A DNA stretch of 64,000 bases from CAYREX01 sp964423505 (GCA_964423505.1 CAYREX010000012.1:38744-102743); one strand, 5' to 3'; counted from the stretch's first letter, positions 35,234-44,918 are shown. The notes: generated from the sequence alone by a model not told the origin. Translations and numbers: made by a program.

Positions 35234-36507
35234 TGGAACATCCCATCTTCGAAGAGCTGATGTCGTACATGGACGGGGAGCTCCAGGAGGAGCGGGCCGC
35301 CGCCGTCGAGGAGCACCTGCGCGACTGCCCCGAGTGCGCCGCCCTTCTGAGGAGCCAGACCTCGATGGAGGCCGAGTGGCGCGACGCCTTCAGCTACCCG
35401 CCGGATGAGGAGTTCCGCTCCCTGGAGGAGAGGCTCCGGAGGAGCATGCGCCGCCGGCCATCATGGCTCGGGGTCCTGCCGGTGGCCGCCGCCGTGGCCG
35501 CTGTCCTCCTCGGCGTCAGGCTCGTGCTCTGGGAGCGCCCTGCCGAGCCGTACCCGCCCTCCGGGCCGGCTGCTGACCGTTCGGTCCTGGCGACCGGGAC
35601 GGAAGAGGCCGCTACGGAAGGGGGGGGCGCAGATGCGGAGCTACCCGAGGAGAGCGCCGGGGACGTCCGCGTCCAGGGCGAGCCGGACGATTGCGACCCT
35701 TCGGCGGAGTCTGGCCCGCTTCCGACCGGTGACCTCGGCGCCGAAGCCCCGGACAACACGCTCTCCGCAGGGCAGGGCACCGCCGGAGGCGGCGGCTCGG
35801 CCCCATCGCCGGGCCTCGGCCTCGTCTCGGGATGGGAGGACGGGAGCGCCGTCTGCGAGCTGTCCGAGTCCGAGGAGGAGGGGGAGCTGGAGGAGTCCGG
35901 GGTGGTCGTCCTCGAGAGCGGCGCATCCGGCATCACGCTCCAGGGCGGAGCCGGGGAGGACCGCCAGCTCTCGGAGAGCCGCTCGCTCGGCGACGTCGGA
36001 AGCGATGACGGCGAGCCGGGAGAACCCCCCTACCCGGAGTCGCAGGCCACCGTGAGCACCGACGAGGAGGGTCAGGACCCGGATTCGCTGCAGCTCCTAC
36101 GGGAGGAGTGGCAGGATGCCGCCCTGCCGGCCGCCGGAACGTCCGGCGGGTCAGGCGAGCAGGAGGAGCGCTCGCCCCCCCTCGATTCGGCGACGGAGGG
36201 CAGCGGGGCCGGGGGCGAGGGCGTCGATGACATCCTCGAGGAGAGCGAGTCGGTGATCGGCGCCTCCTTCTGTCAGACGGCCACCGAGGCTGACAGGGTG
36301 GCTCGGGACCCGCTGGTGGAGCTCGCCTTCGACTCGCTGGGCATTCCGGACAGCCTCACCTCCGCGCTGCTCGATTCCTTGCTCCCGGGCTGGGGCTCGT
36401 ATATTCCATTCGAGTACGCCGACACCTCTCTGGTCCTCAGGGCATCGGAGCTGCGCGCAGAGCTGACCGGTTCCGAGCCCCGGGGTGGAGCAGCCGAGTC
36501 CCAGTAG
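35230..36507 (+). CDS. Zinc-finger anti-sigma factor with long acidic extracytoplasmic region
   Basis: The N-terminus (EELMSYMDGELQEERAAAVEEHLRDCPECAALL) is a zf-HC2 anti-sigma domain with the HX3CX2C zinc motif. One membrane helix follows (WLGVLPVAAAVAAVLLGVRLVLW, about residues 78-100). The remaining 320 residues are low-complexity, very rich in Glu, Ser, Gly and Pro, and end with a more ordered segment (LVELAFDSLGIPDSLTSALLDSLLPGWGSYIP). Typical partners are 200-300 aa, so the acidic periplasmic tail is unusual and might sense cations or envelope state. It should hold the ECF sigma factor at the membrane until signalled. Confidence 0.85.
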   Translation: MMEHPIFEELMSYMDGELQEERAAAVEEHLRDCPECAALLRSQTSMEAEWRDAFSYPPDEEFRSLEERLRRSMRRRPSWLGVLPVAAAVAAVLLGVRLVLWERPAEPYPPSGPAADRSVLATGTEEAATEGGGADAELPEESAGDVRVQGEPDDCDPSAESGPLPTGDLGAEAPDNTLSAGQGTAGGGGSAPSPGLGLVSGWEDGSAVCELSESEEEGELEESGVVVLESGASGITLQGGAGEDRQLSESRSLGDVGSDDGEPGEPPYPESQATVSTDEEGQDPDSLQLLREEWQDAALPAAGTSGGSGEQEERSPPLDSATEGSGAGGEGVDDILEESESVIGASFCQTATEADRVARDPLVELAFDSLGIPDSLTSALLDSLLPGWGSYIPFEYADTSLVLRASELRAELTGSEPRGGAAESQ

Positions 36508-36524
36508 CCGGAAGGAGGCCCCGC

Positions 36525-37841
36525 ATGAACCGAGGCCACATCATTCTGACGATGGTCATCCTCGCGCTGGCGGCCGCCTCGCCGGCGGAGACGCCGCGCC
36601 TCGGCGTGGTCTCCATAGACGACGACGCCCTGGCCCCGGACAACCGGCTCATAGACGCCGTGGAGGAGGAGCTGGCGGGGAGCGGCCGCTTCGAGGTCGT
36701 GGACCTGGAGGAGGAGGCCTTCATAACGGTCCCGCCGGACTCTCTCATATGCGCGCTCAGGACCCTGGCCGCTCGGCATTCGCTGGACGTCTTCCTCGCG
36801 CTGGAGGTCCTGCCGCTGGACCAGGAGGAGAGGACGGAGTTCAGGAACGACTCCCTGGTCACCACCAGGACCGTCTCCGCCGAGGTCCTGGGGCGCTTCT
36901 ACGGCTCCTCCGGAAGGCTCATCGGGACTATCAGCAACTCGGAGACCGAGGAGGGGACCCTCCCCTTCGCCCCCGACCCGATGGACATGGTGGTCTCCTC
37001 CGGCAGGGAGCTTGCGGAGAGGGCGCTCCTGGAGCTGTTCCCCATAGAGGGCACCTTCACAGCCGCCGGCGGAGGCGTGCTGCCCATCCCTCTGGGGACG
37101 GAGCAGGGCATCAGGAGGGGAATGGTGATGAGGGTCCTCGCCAGCGCCGAGGAGATCCCGACCACCCCCGAGGAGTACGACCAGCTGAGGAGCCGGGGCC
37201 TGCTCCAGATAGTGGAGGCGGAGCGGGAGAGCTCCACCGGCAGGCTGCTCTCCGGCCGCGTGGTCGAGGGGGGTGAGGTGGTCGTCGTCGAGAGCTCGCC
37301 TCCGGCATTCACCGGCGTGGGCTACAGCGCCTCTCTCATGGAGATACATCCCTCGGACAGCCTCATCCCGGAGCCGGCGGACATGGTCAGCCACATAACC
37401 GTCCAGGTCATGACCGGCGCCTGGGGGCTCTCCTTCGGAGGCGCCCTGAAGGCCGGCGGCATCGAGCACGCCTCGATGCTCGGAGTGGAGCTGCTCGCCG
37501 GCGGCAGGATACCGGTCTCCAGCCCGGCACTGGCCCTTCGGCTGGCCGGAGGGGGGGAGCTGACCTTCCTGATGCAGGACGCACGCTCCGACAGCATATC
37601 CTCCACAGCCACCGCCCTCGCCGCCTCGGGTAAGCTGGACGCATCTCTGGAGCTGCTGCTCTCGGAGCACCTCGCGCTGCAGCTCGGTGCTCAGGGCGTC
37701 CTCGGGACAACGGTTGACACCTGGACCGTCCAGGAGTACACGGGCATCGTGAGAGACGCCCTCCCGGGCGACATCTACTACGACGAGATGGGTTACGGTC
37801 CGGTCAGCCTGCGGGTCGGGCTGCTCTACATGATATTCTAG
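36525..37841 (+). CDS. Putative outer-membrane protein of unknown family
   Basis: This 438-aa protein has a signal peptide (MNRGHIILTMVILALAAASPAETP). Residues about 25-110 (LGVVSIDDDALAPDNRLIDAVEEELAGSGRFEVVDLE) resemble the nucleotide- or partner-binding start of CsgG/FlgT-like periplasmic proteins. A central beta domain (IPLGTEQGIRRGMVMRVLA) follows. From about 290 alternating hydrophobic strands lead to a terminal phenylalanine (VSLRVGLLYMIF), as in outer-membrane barrels recognised by BamA. No catalytic motif was seen. It lies 17 bp after the anti-sigma factor and may be cotranscribed. Family assignment is a guess. Confidence 0.65.
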   Translation: MNRGHIILTMVILALAAASPAETPRLGVVSIDDDALAPDNRLIDAVEEELAGSGRFEVVDLEEEAFITVPPDSLICALRTLAARHSLDVFLALEVLPLDQEERTEFRNDSLVTTRTVSAEVLGRFYGSSGRLIGTISNSETEEGTLPFAPDPMDMVVSSGRELAERALLELFPIEGTFTAAGGGVLPIPLGTEQGIRRGMVMRVLASAEEIPTTPEEYDQLRSRGLLQIVEAERESSTGRLLSGRVVEGGEVVVVESSPPAFTGVGYSASLMEIHPSDSLIPEPADMVSHITVQVMTGAWGLSFGGALKAGGIEHASMLGVELLAGGRIPVSSPALALRLAGGGELTFLMQDARSDSISSTATALAASGKLDASLELLLSEHLALQLGAQGVLGTTVDTWTVQEYTGIVRDALPGDIYYDEMGYGPVSLRVGLLYMIF

Positions 37842-37856
37842 GCCGCGCCGGCTCGC

Positions 37857-38576
37857 TCAGTCGCCGCCGTGCTCGATGCCGGACCTCCAGGGGTGGGAGT
37901 CCGTCCCCTTCTCCCAGAGTATCTCCAGCACCGACCAGGCGCCCAGGGCGAAGACCATGCCGCCGATGATGGCGGTGAACGGGGTCGCGTGCATCACGCC
38001 GAGGGCGATCGCGCCCCCGGAGACGGCGGCGGTCAGGAGCGCGTGCAGGGTTGCCGGCACGGAGCCGGCGCCCCACCTGTCCAGGACGAGCGACCTCGTA
38101 AGGCTCATGGTCCACGCTCCCAGAGGGTATCCCGCGGCTCCCAGCACCGCCAGCGGGACATGCTCCGAGAGGACGACCCCGGCGGACCAGAGGACGGCCA
38201 GGGGGACCAGCAGGAAGAGGGCTCGCGGCGAGAAAGGGCGCAGCCAGCCCATCAGCTCCGGGATGTCCCCGAGGCCGGTCCAGAGCAGCATGCCGGAGAT
38301 GAAGCCGATGACCAGCGATGCCTCCTGGTATCCGATGAGGGCGCCGAGGACGGTCCCGAAGACGCCGAGCAGAGTGGTGCCCGCGGCGAACAGCTTCGGC
38401 CCCACCTGGCCGTTCTCGGTGAGGTGGAGGAATACCCTGGCCCCCACGTACTGGAGCAGTATGAAGAAGATGCAGGAGGCCAGCCCGAAGAAGCCGGCAA
38501 CGGCGTACTGCTGAAGCGAGGCCCCCTCCAGGAGGACCAGGCCGGCAAGCGCCGCGCCGATGAAAGCTGCAGGCAT
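37857..38576 (-). CDS. Polytopic membrane protein of unknown function
   Basis: ATG 38576 (GGAGGGGAG immediately upstream) gives 239 aa with about seven hydrophobic segments, including AAFIGAALAGLVLLEGA, GFFGLASCIFFILLQYVGA, LFAAGTTLLGVFGTVLGALIGY and SVPATLHALLTAAVSGGAIALGVM. There are no transporter signatures or charged catalytic motifs that I recognise. A longer in-frame start at 38675 would run into the divergent promoter of the neighbouring lipoprotein gene. It converges with the gene ending at 37841, with 15 bases between stops and no clear terminator. Confidence 0.65.
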   Translation of the reverse strand: MPAAFIGAALAGLVLLEGASLQQYAVAGFFGLASCIFFILLQYVGARVFLHLTENGQVGPKLFAAGTTLLGVFGTVLGALIGYQEASLVIGFISGMLLWTGLGDIPELMGWLRPFSPRALFLLVPLAVLWSAGVVLSEHVPLAVLGAAGYPLGAWTMSLTRSLVLDRWGAGSVPATLHALLTAAVSGGAIALGVMHATPFTAIIGGMVFALGAWSVLEILWEKGTDSHPWRSGIEHGGD

Positions 38577-38647
38577 CTCCCCTCCGTTCCGTCGGGCAAA
38601 TGTGCTCAAAGCGTCCGCCCGGGTCAACAAGCGGACGCCGCCGAGGC

Positions 38648-38676
38648 TTGCCCGGCAAACCTGCTGCAGGTACAAT
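38648..38676 (+). promoter_or_regulatory. Sigma-70 type promoter of the lipoprotein-GH57-ligA operon
   Basis: TTGCCC (38648-38653), a 17-base spacer and TACAAT (38671-38676) predict a start near 38683, 17 bases before ATG 38700, which has GGAGGT as ribosome site. The spacer also holds a weak GG-N10-GC sigma-54-like arrangement (CGGCAAACCTGCTGC), judged less likely. Confidence 0.55.
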
Positions 38677-38699
38677 AGCGCAAGGCTCCGGGAGGTACC

Positions 38700-40856
38700 A
38701 TGGGAAGCATCCGTGCAGGGGCGGCGGCCGCCGCCGTCGCGTTATCCGTCCTTGTGGCAGCCATCTCCTGCGGCGGGGAGACCGAGGTCCCCCGCGCCGC
38801 GGGGGACCCGGTGGTGGTACTGGACGCCGGCAAGGGCGTAGGTGTTACCCTTACGCTCCCGGGTGGGTTCAGCATGGACACCCTATACGGCGACGAGGAC
38901 GTCGCCGGCAGGATGGTGGTCGAGGCCCAGGGGGTGGAGATGGCCCTGGGAGCGCTGAACGTGCCCGGGTGCGGCTCGACGGCGCTGCAGAGGCGGGACT
39001 TCCTGCTGGAAGCCGGCACGGCCAGCGCCGAGACAGTCACCGTAGCACCTCTCGCAGAGACCCCGGGCTTCGTCGGAGTGAGCTACACCGGGGACGACTC
39101 GGCAACCGTGGAGAGGGTGTTCGGAATGGGTGCCCGGGAGCTCCTCGTGCTGCAGGCCAGGATGGCGGGCGGATCCCCCACCACCCTCATGACCGCCGCG
39201 CAGGCGCTCCTCCGGACCGCCGAGGTCACCGAGAACGGCGATCACCCGCGAAGGTCTGTCTACCTCGCCGACCGCTCCCGCGAGGACATAAGGGAGGACG
39301 TCAACGCCGACGTCTCGCCCCCTCCGGACGTCCGGCACAACCTTCATCTCGAGCTGGACCCCGGCTCGAGGAGCCTGTCGGTCATTGACACGATGACGGT
39401 GGACTTCTCGCCGACCATGAGCGACAGCGTACTGACGGTCTACGCTCCCTGGATGGGCGAGGGCGGTGAGATGCGCGCCCTGGAGGGCGGGCTCGCAGCC
39501 GGCAGGGGCGACTCGCTGGAGCTCGAGGCGGGAGAGGGGAGGACCTTCGTCGGCGAGTACACGGCGCGGGTCAGCGGCTCCGTCTCCGGTTCCGCGGACT
39601 CCCTCGCCGGCTGGAGCATGCAGCTCCGTCCACTCTGCAGCTTCCAGGCCGGGATGTGGTTCTACCCCGGCTGTCGGATACCTGCCGACTACGACATGAC
39701 ATTCACCGTGAGGGCCCCGGACCAGGTCCTCTACGTTCCCCTGCCTTTGGAGGAGAGCACCGTCACCGACAGCACAGTCACCATACGCTGCTCGACTCCG
39801 GAGGGCGGGATAAGCGGCCCCCTGGCCTGGGCTGCCGGTGCGTTCGGCCCGGAGGTCTCCCTGGCTGCCGGACGGAGCAGGCTTCTGCTGCTGGAGGGTC
39901 TGGAGGACACCCTGGAGGTCGTCCAGCCGGTTGCGGAGCGCCTCGCCTCGGTCCTCTGGACGGAGATGGGACGTGCCGGTGTCACCGGCCTGGACATCGT
40001 GGTGGTCAGGGTCATCGACCTGAGCATCGCCCTGGCCGGGCCCGGCTGCATGATAGTCAGCCCGGACGTCCTCGCCTCCCTGGATGGGTGGGAGTCCTGG
40101 GACGACTCCCTCTCCCTGGGGAAGGAGGTCCCGCAGACGGCCATCGTGGCCGGCGCGACCCGCTCCTTCCTCGCCGGAAGCACGTACCTCGCGCCTGCGC
40201 TGCGGGAGATGCTGGCGGCGAGGGCGGTCTACCTGTTCGCAGGCGGACGCGGCTCACCGGACGGGAGAGGGGTCCTGCAGGCGTTCCGCATGTACTACCT
40301 CTACGAGACCGAGCTCGGGGGCGGCGTGGAGCATGCCCTAGCCGATCCCCTCCTCCCCGGCTCTCCCCTGGCCGGGCCGGTCATCACCGGAAAGGGACCG
40401 CTGGTTCTGGAGCTGCTGGACCGAGAGATACCGGCCTTCGGGATGGCTCTCAGGAGGACCCTCGATGACATGCGCCACGACGGTGATACCTACAACAGGC
40501 TTCTCTCCGAGCTGGGTCTGCCCCGCGACGGTCCCCACGCGGAGCTCTACCGGAGATGGATGTACGGCCCCGGGGTGCCGCGTATGGTCGTCACCTGGAC
40601 CGACTCCGCCGGTGCGCTGGTGATGGACCTGGATCAGCTCCAGCCGGGCCAGGCATTCCCCCTCGGAGAGATCCCGGAGCTGGTTACGCTGACCGGTGAC
40701 GCGGGGAGCCGGGAGGTCGTCATGACCCCGACGGGGGTGGAGGGCAGGTGGGTCGGCGAGCTTCCGCCCGGCATCGGTCCCCTCCGCGCACTCGAGCTGG
40801 ACCCGGCGGGCGTTCTCCCCGCCGACGTGGTCTACAGCCGCAGGCAGGCCGGATGA
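38700..40856 (+). CDS. Lipoprotein with M1 aminopeptidase-like architecture but no zinc motif
   Basis: This 718-aa protein has a lipoprotein signal (RAGAAAAAVALSVLVAAISC, lipidated Cys24). From about residue 210 (HNLHLELDPGSRSLSVIDTMTVDF) the order resembles M1 peptidases: an N-terminal beta domain, WFYPGCRIPADYDMTFTVRAP, GLDIVVVRVIDLSIALAGPG, and later KGPLVLELLDREIPAFGMALRRTLDD, which parallels the helix after the M1 active site. Where HEXXH-X18-E is expected, the sequence is QTAIVAGATRSFLAGSTYLAP, without histidines or a usable glutamate. It is therefore probably a non-catalytic relative, a binding or scaffolding lipoprotein. The M1 relation is inference from short segments. The stop overlaps the GH57 gene (ATGA). 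Confidence 0.65.
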   Translation: MGSIRAGAAAAAVALSVLVAAISCGGETEVPRAAGDPVVVLDAGKGVGVTLTLPGGFSMDTLYGDEDVAGRMVVEAQGVEMALGALNVPGCGSTALQRRDFLLEAGTASAETVTVAPLAETPGFVGVSYTGDDSATVERVFGMGARELLVLQARMAGGSPTTLMTAAQALLRTAEVTENGDHPRRSVYLADRSREDIREDVNADVSPPPDVRHNLHLELDPGSRSLSVIDTMTVDFSPTMSDSVLTVYAPWMGEGGEMRALEGGLAAGRGDSLELEAGEGRTFVGEYTARVSGSVSGSADSLAGWSMQLRPLCSFQAGMWFYPGCRIPADYDMTFTVRAPDQVLYVPLPLEESTVTDSTVTIRCSTPEGGISGPLAWAAGAFGPEVSLAAGRSRLLLLEGLEDTLEVVQPVAERLASVLWTEMGRAGVTGLDIVVVRVIDLSIALAGPGCMIVSPDVLASLDGWESWDDSLSLGKEVPQTAIVAGATRSFLAGSTYLAPALREMLAARAVYLFAGGRGSPDGRGVLQAFRMYYLYETELGGGVEHALADPLLPGSPLAGPVITGKGPLVLELLDREIPAFGMALRRTLDDMRHDGDTYNRLLSELGLPRDGPHAELYRRWMYGPGVPRMVVTWTDSAGALVMDLDQLQPGQAFPLGEIPELVTLTGDAGSREVVMTPTGVEGRWVGELPPGIGPLRALELDPAGVLPADVVYSRRQAG

Positions 40857-42907
40857 GCCCTGCCCCCGGGTGTGCGAGGCTCTGCCTCTGCATACACATC
40901 CACCAGCCCGTGGGCAACTTCGACCACGTGATGGAGGGCGCCCTGGAGGACTGCTACCTCCCCATGCTCCGGGAGCTGGAGCGGCACCCCGGAATCAGGT
41001 GCGGCCTCCACGTCTCAGGTTGCCTCCTCGAGTGGATGGAGTCCGAGCGCCCGGAGGTGCCCGAGCTGATGGCCCGGCTCTGCTCCAGGGGCGACATGGA
41101 GCTCCTGACCAGCGGCAGGTACGAGCCGGTCATCACGCTCCTGGAGCGGGCCGACGCGGTCAGGCAGATAAGGGCCTACTCCAGGGTGCTGCAGCGCATC
41201 TCCGGGAGAGAGCCGGGGGGCCTCTGGCTCACCGAGAGGGTATGGGAGCCGCACCTTGCCTCGCTGCTTGCCGAGGCCGGCGTGGGGTGGGCCGTCGTGG
41301 ACGACCTCCACCTCCGGCTGGCCGGCGTACCGGCCGAGGGTACCGGCGGGGTCTGGGTGACGGAGGACGCAGGCAGGCCGCTCCGTCTGCTGGGCAGCAG
41401 CAAGAGGCTGCGCTACATGATACCCTTCTCACCCGTGGACGAGGTGATCGGCTACCTGCTCTCGCAGGAGTGCAGGGGCCGCACGATCACCTACGGGGAC
41501 GACGGCGAGAAGTTCGGCGTCTGGCCCGGGACCGCCGAGCTATGCTACGGGAAGGGGTGGCTGGGCGCCTTCCTCACCGCCCTCCTGGAGGCCGACGGCC
41601 TGGAGACCGTCCTCCCCTCCGAGGCGGCGGCCGGCCGCGCGGAGGGGCCGGTGTACATCCCGGCGGCCAGCTACGAGGAGATGGGCGAATGGACCATGAC
41701 CCCCGGCGAGAGGGAGCTCCGGGACGGGGCTGCGGCTCTCCTGTCGGAGGCCATGCCCGGCGCGGAGGCCGCGCTGCTCCTCAGGGGAGGGTTCTTCCGC
41801 AACTACCTCTCCCGCTACCCGGAGTCGGCGGAGCTCCGGGGAAGGGTGATGCTGGCGTCCGGCGCGGTGGACCTCTCCGGCTCCGGCGGGGCGCTCCGGC
41901 ACCTCTGGAGGAGCCAGTGCAACTGCTCCTACTGGCACGGGGTGTTCGGCGGGCTGTACATGCCCCACCTCAGGGAGGCGCTCTGGCGCGAGCTGACCCT
42001 GGCGGAGACCGAGGCGCTGCTGGTGCTCGACTCCATCCCCTCGGCGAGGAGGCGCGACCTCGACCACGACGGCATGACGGAGACGGTTGTGCGTACGGAG
42101 CGCCTCTCCATGACCGTGCGGGCGGACCTCTCGGTGACCGAGCTGACTCCCCTGCGCAGGGACGGCACCCCCGTCCCCATGGGGCACGTGCTCACCAGGC
42201 ACCGGGAGGCCTATCACGACGATGTGGGCGCCGGGGAGGACGGAACGGGGGATGACGGCCGGGTGAGGACCATCCACGACGGCAGGCCCTCGAAGGAGGC
42301 CGGCCTCGCGGAGCTGCTCGTCCACGACGCATGGCGAAGGCGCTCGATGACCGACCTCCTGCTCGGCGCCGGCTCCGGCCCGGGCGACTGGGAGCCGCCA
42401 TCCGGGGCCGTGGCCACTGCGACCGTAGTGACGCCGGGAGCGCCCTCCTGCCAGCAGGGCGACACCCTCCGCATGGAGGCGGAGCTCAGCCTGGGCGGCC
42501 TGCCGCTGCAGAAGTCCCTCACCGTCGACATGGCCCGCTCGACCGTGACCGCCGAGTCCCGGCTGGCAGCCGGCGGGACGCCGGTGCGCCTGGGCATGGA
42601 GCTGTGCATATGCCTCATGACCGACCGGGACCCGGAGAGGTACATGCTCGTGGACGGCGGTCGCCGGGTCTCCCCAGGCGACCGGCTCTGCACGAGGGCG
42701 ACGACCCTGGAGGTCCGCGACAGCGCCCGGGGCGCCTCCCTGGTGATAACCGCGGAGGGGGAGCTGGACCTCTGGACGACCCCGCTGGACACCGTGAGCA
42801 TGTCCGAGGGCGGCTTCGAGAGGGTCCACCAGGGGGTCGCCATGCTGCTCTCCCGCGTGGGCGGCGGCGACCTCGACGTCACCCTTCGCATGGAGCCCCG
42901 CACGTGA
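40853..42907 (+). CDS. GH57 family 4-alpha-glucanotransferase / alpha-amylase
   Basis: This 684-aa cytosolic enzyme opens with CLCIHIHQPVGNFDHV, GH57 conserved region 1. WLTERVWEP (about residues 125-133) holds the expected nucleophile Glu128. YGDDGEKFGVWPGT (about 214-227) has the acid/base aspartate, and CNCSYWHGVFGGLYMPHL is characteristic of the Thermococcus-type glucanotransferase group. The C-terminal half is beta-rich, as in that group. It would rearrange alpha-1,4-glucans such as glycogen or maltodextrin. It sits between the M1-like lipoprotein and ligA with four-base overlaps on both sides, so it is cotranscribed with genes of unrelated function. Confidence 0.9.
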   Translation: MSPAPGCARLCLCIHIHQPVGNFDHVMEGALEDCYLPMLRELERHPGIRCGLHVSGCLLEWMESERPEVPELMARLCSRGDMELLTSGRYEPVITLLERADAVRQIRAYSRVLQRISGREPGGLWLTERVWEPHLASLLAEAGVGWAVVDDLHLRLAGVPAEGTGGVWVTEDAGRPLRLLGSSKRLRYMIPFSPVDEVIGYLLSQECRGRTITYGDDGEKFGVWPGTAELCYGKGWLGAFLTALLEADGLETVLPSEAAAGRAEGPVYIPAASYEEMGEWTMTPGERELRDGAAALLSEAMPGAEAALLLRGGFFRNYLSRYPESAELRGRVMLASGAVDLSGSGGALRHLWRSQCNCSYWHGVFGGLYMPHLREALWRELTLAETEALLVLDSIPSARRRDLDHDGMTETVVRTERLSMTVRADLSVTELTPLRRDGTPVPMGHVLTRHREAYHDDVGAGEDGTGDDGRVRTIHDGRPSKEAGLAELLVHDAWRRRSMTDLLLGAGSGPGDWEPPSGAVATATVVTPGAPSCQQGDTLRMEAELSLGGLPLQKSLTVDMARSTVTAESRLAAGGTPVRLGMELCICLMTDRDPERYMLVDGGRRVSPGDRLCTRATTLEVRDSARGASLVITAEGELDLWTTPLDTVSMSEGGFERVHQGVAMLLSRVGGGDLDVTLRMEPRT

Positions 42908-44901
42908 GCGCGCCGGAGAGCGCGAGGACCGAGGCCGCGAGGCTCAGGGAGCTGCTCCGCTACCACAGCAGGCTCTACTACGCGGAGGACAGGACCGAGA
43001 TAACGGACACCGAGTACGACGCCATGCTCCGGCGCCTCTCCGAGCTTGAGCATCGCTGGCCCGACCTGCGCACCCCCGACTCCCCCACCAGGCGGGTGGG
43101 CGCGGAGCCGGTGGAGGCCTTCCCGGAGATAGGCTGGGACCCCCCGATGCTCAGCCTGGACAACGTCTTCGATCCTTCCGGGTTCGGCGAGTTCGAGACC
43201 CGGGTGATGAGGGAGCTGGGCCTGGAAGACCCGCCGGTCTACTCCGTGGAGCCGAAGCTGGACGGGCTGGCCGTGGGGCTGGTCTACCGGGACGGCGTCC
43301 TGGAGCGGGCCGGTACCCGTGGGGACGGGGAGACCGGCGAGGACGTCACCCCAAACGCCAGGACCATATCCTCGGTGCCGCTCCGACTCGCCGGCGGCCG
43401 GTCGGGCACGCTGGTGGTCAGGGGGGAGGTCTTCTTCACGAGGGAGGGATTCGAGGCGCTGAACCGGCACCGGGAGGAGGCCGGCGAGAGGCCCTTCGTC
43501 AACCCACGCAACGCCGCCTCCGGCTCGCTCAGGCAGCTGGACAGCAGGATAACCGCCGCGAGGCCGCTCAGCTTCATCGCCTACGACGCCGCAGGGCCGC
43601 CGGAAGGCGTCGCCACGCAGACGGAGCTGCTGGCGGCGTTCCGGGATATGGGGCTGCCCACCGCCGACGAGACCACCCGCCGCCGCGGGAGGGAGGAGGT
43701 GGAGGAGGCTGTGATGTCGCTGGCCTCCCGAAGGGACCGGCTCCCCTACGAGATGGACGGCGTGGTGGTGAAGCTGGACGACATGGGCATGAGGGAGAGG
43801 ATGGGCAGCCTGAGCCGCTCCCCCAGGTGGGCGGTCGCCTGGAAGCTCGACGCCGAGGAGGAGGTCACCAGGCTCCTCTCCATAGACGTCCACGTGGGCA
43901 GGACCGGCAGGGTCACCCCGGTGGCCCGTCTGGAGCCGGTCTTCGTGGGGGGGGTCACCGTCTCCAACGCCACGCTCCACAACGAGGACGAGGTGAGGCG
44001 CAGGGACGTCAGGGCCGGCGACCTGGTTGTGGTCAGAAGGGCGGGGGACGTGATCCCCGAGGTGGTCCGATCCCTCGGCGGGCCGGCGGAGAGGCCGGGC
44101 ATCTTCCGGTTCCCCGGCGAGTGCCCCGTCTGCGGAGGTCCCGTCAGCAGGCCGGAGGGGGAGGCTGCCCACCGCTGCATGAACCCATCCTGCCCGGCCA
44201 GGCTGAAGGAGAGCATACTGCACTGGGGCTCACGGTACGCCATGGACGTTGAGGGCCTTGGCGAGGCGCTCACCGAGCAGCTGGTTGACGGAGGCCTCGT
44301 CTCGGACATCGCCGACCTGTACCGGCTGGAGCAGGGCGATCTCGCAGCTCTCGAGCGCATGGGCGACCTCTCCGCACGCAACCTCCTCTCCGAGCTGGAG
44401 CGGAGCAGGGGCGCCGAGCTGAGGCGGTTCCTCACGGGCCTGGGAATCCCCGGCGTCGGCCGTGTGGTCTCCGGCATACTCTGCTCGGCCTTCCCCGACC
44501 TCGGCTCCATGATGGACGCCGGCCAGGAGGAGCTGGAGGAGCTGCAGGGCATAGGTCCGGTGCTGGCGGCCTCACTCCGGGAGTTCTGGAGCGAGCCGGT
44601 CACCCGGGGTGTGGTGGAGAGGTTGCTGGACGTGGGCTTCGACCTGCCCAACCCGGACTGGGGGGGCGGCGCCGCAGGCCCCCTGGAGGGCATGAGGGTG
44701 GTTCTCACCGGCACCCTCTCCATCCCGCGTGACCGGGCCCGGGAGATGATAGAGAGGGCGGGCGGCACCGTCACGGGCACGGTGTCCGGGAAGACCGACC
44801 TTGTGGTAGCCGGACCGGGCGCCGGCTCGAAGCTGGAGAAGGCCGGGGCCCTGGGCGTCCGGGTGGTCGACGAGGAGGAGCTGAGGGAGCTCCTGTCGTA
44901 G
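42904..44901 (+). CDS. ligA: NAD-dependent DNA ligase
   Basis: GTG 42904 overlaps the GH57 stop and gives 665 aa, the usual LigA size. Domains in order: Ia (RLRELLRYHSRLYYAE), adenylation domain with nucleotidyl lysine in VEPKLDGLAV (about Lys118), OB fold, the four-cysteine zinc finger CPVCGGPVSRPEGEAAHRC...CPARL, tandem helix-hairpin-helix (GIPGVGRV, LQGIGPVLA), and a C-terminal BRCT domain (LEGMRVVLTGTLSIPRDRAREMIERAGG). It seals nicks in replication and repair using NAD+. It ends at a strong hairpin shared with convergent serC. Confidence 0.95.
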   Translation: MSAPESARTEAARLRELLRYHSRLYYAEDRTEITDTEYDAMLRRLSELEHRWPDLRTPDSPTRRVGAEPVEAFPEIGWDPPMLSLDNVFDPSGFGEFETRVMRELGLEDPPVYSVEPKLDGLAVGLVYRDGVLERAGTRGDGETGEDVTPNARTISSVPLRLAGGRSGTLVVRGEVFFTREGFEALNRHREEAGERPFVNPRNAASGSLRQLDSRITAARPLSFIAYDAAGPPEGVATQTELLAAFRDMGLPTADETTRRRGREEVEEAVMSLASRRDRLPYEMDGVVVKLDDMGMRERMGSLSRSPRWAVAWKLDAEEEVTRLLSIDVHVGRTGRVTPVARLEPVFVGGVTVSNATLHNEDEVRRRDVRAGDLVVVRRAGDVIPEVVRSLGGPAERPGIFRFPGECPVCGGPVSRPEGEAAHRCMNPSCPARLKESILHWGSRYAMDVEGLGEALTEQLVDGGLVSDIADLYRLEQGDLAALERMGDLSARNLLSELERSRGAELRRFLTGLGIPGVGRVVSGILCSAFPDLGSMMDAGQEELEELQGIGPVLAASLREFWSEPVTRGVVERLLDVGFDLPNPDWGGGAAGPLEGMRVVLTGTLSIPRDRAREMIERAGGTVTGTVSGKTDLVVAGPGAGSKLEKAGALGVRVVDEEELRELLS

Positions 44902-44918
44902 GCGACCGGTACGAGGGT

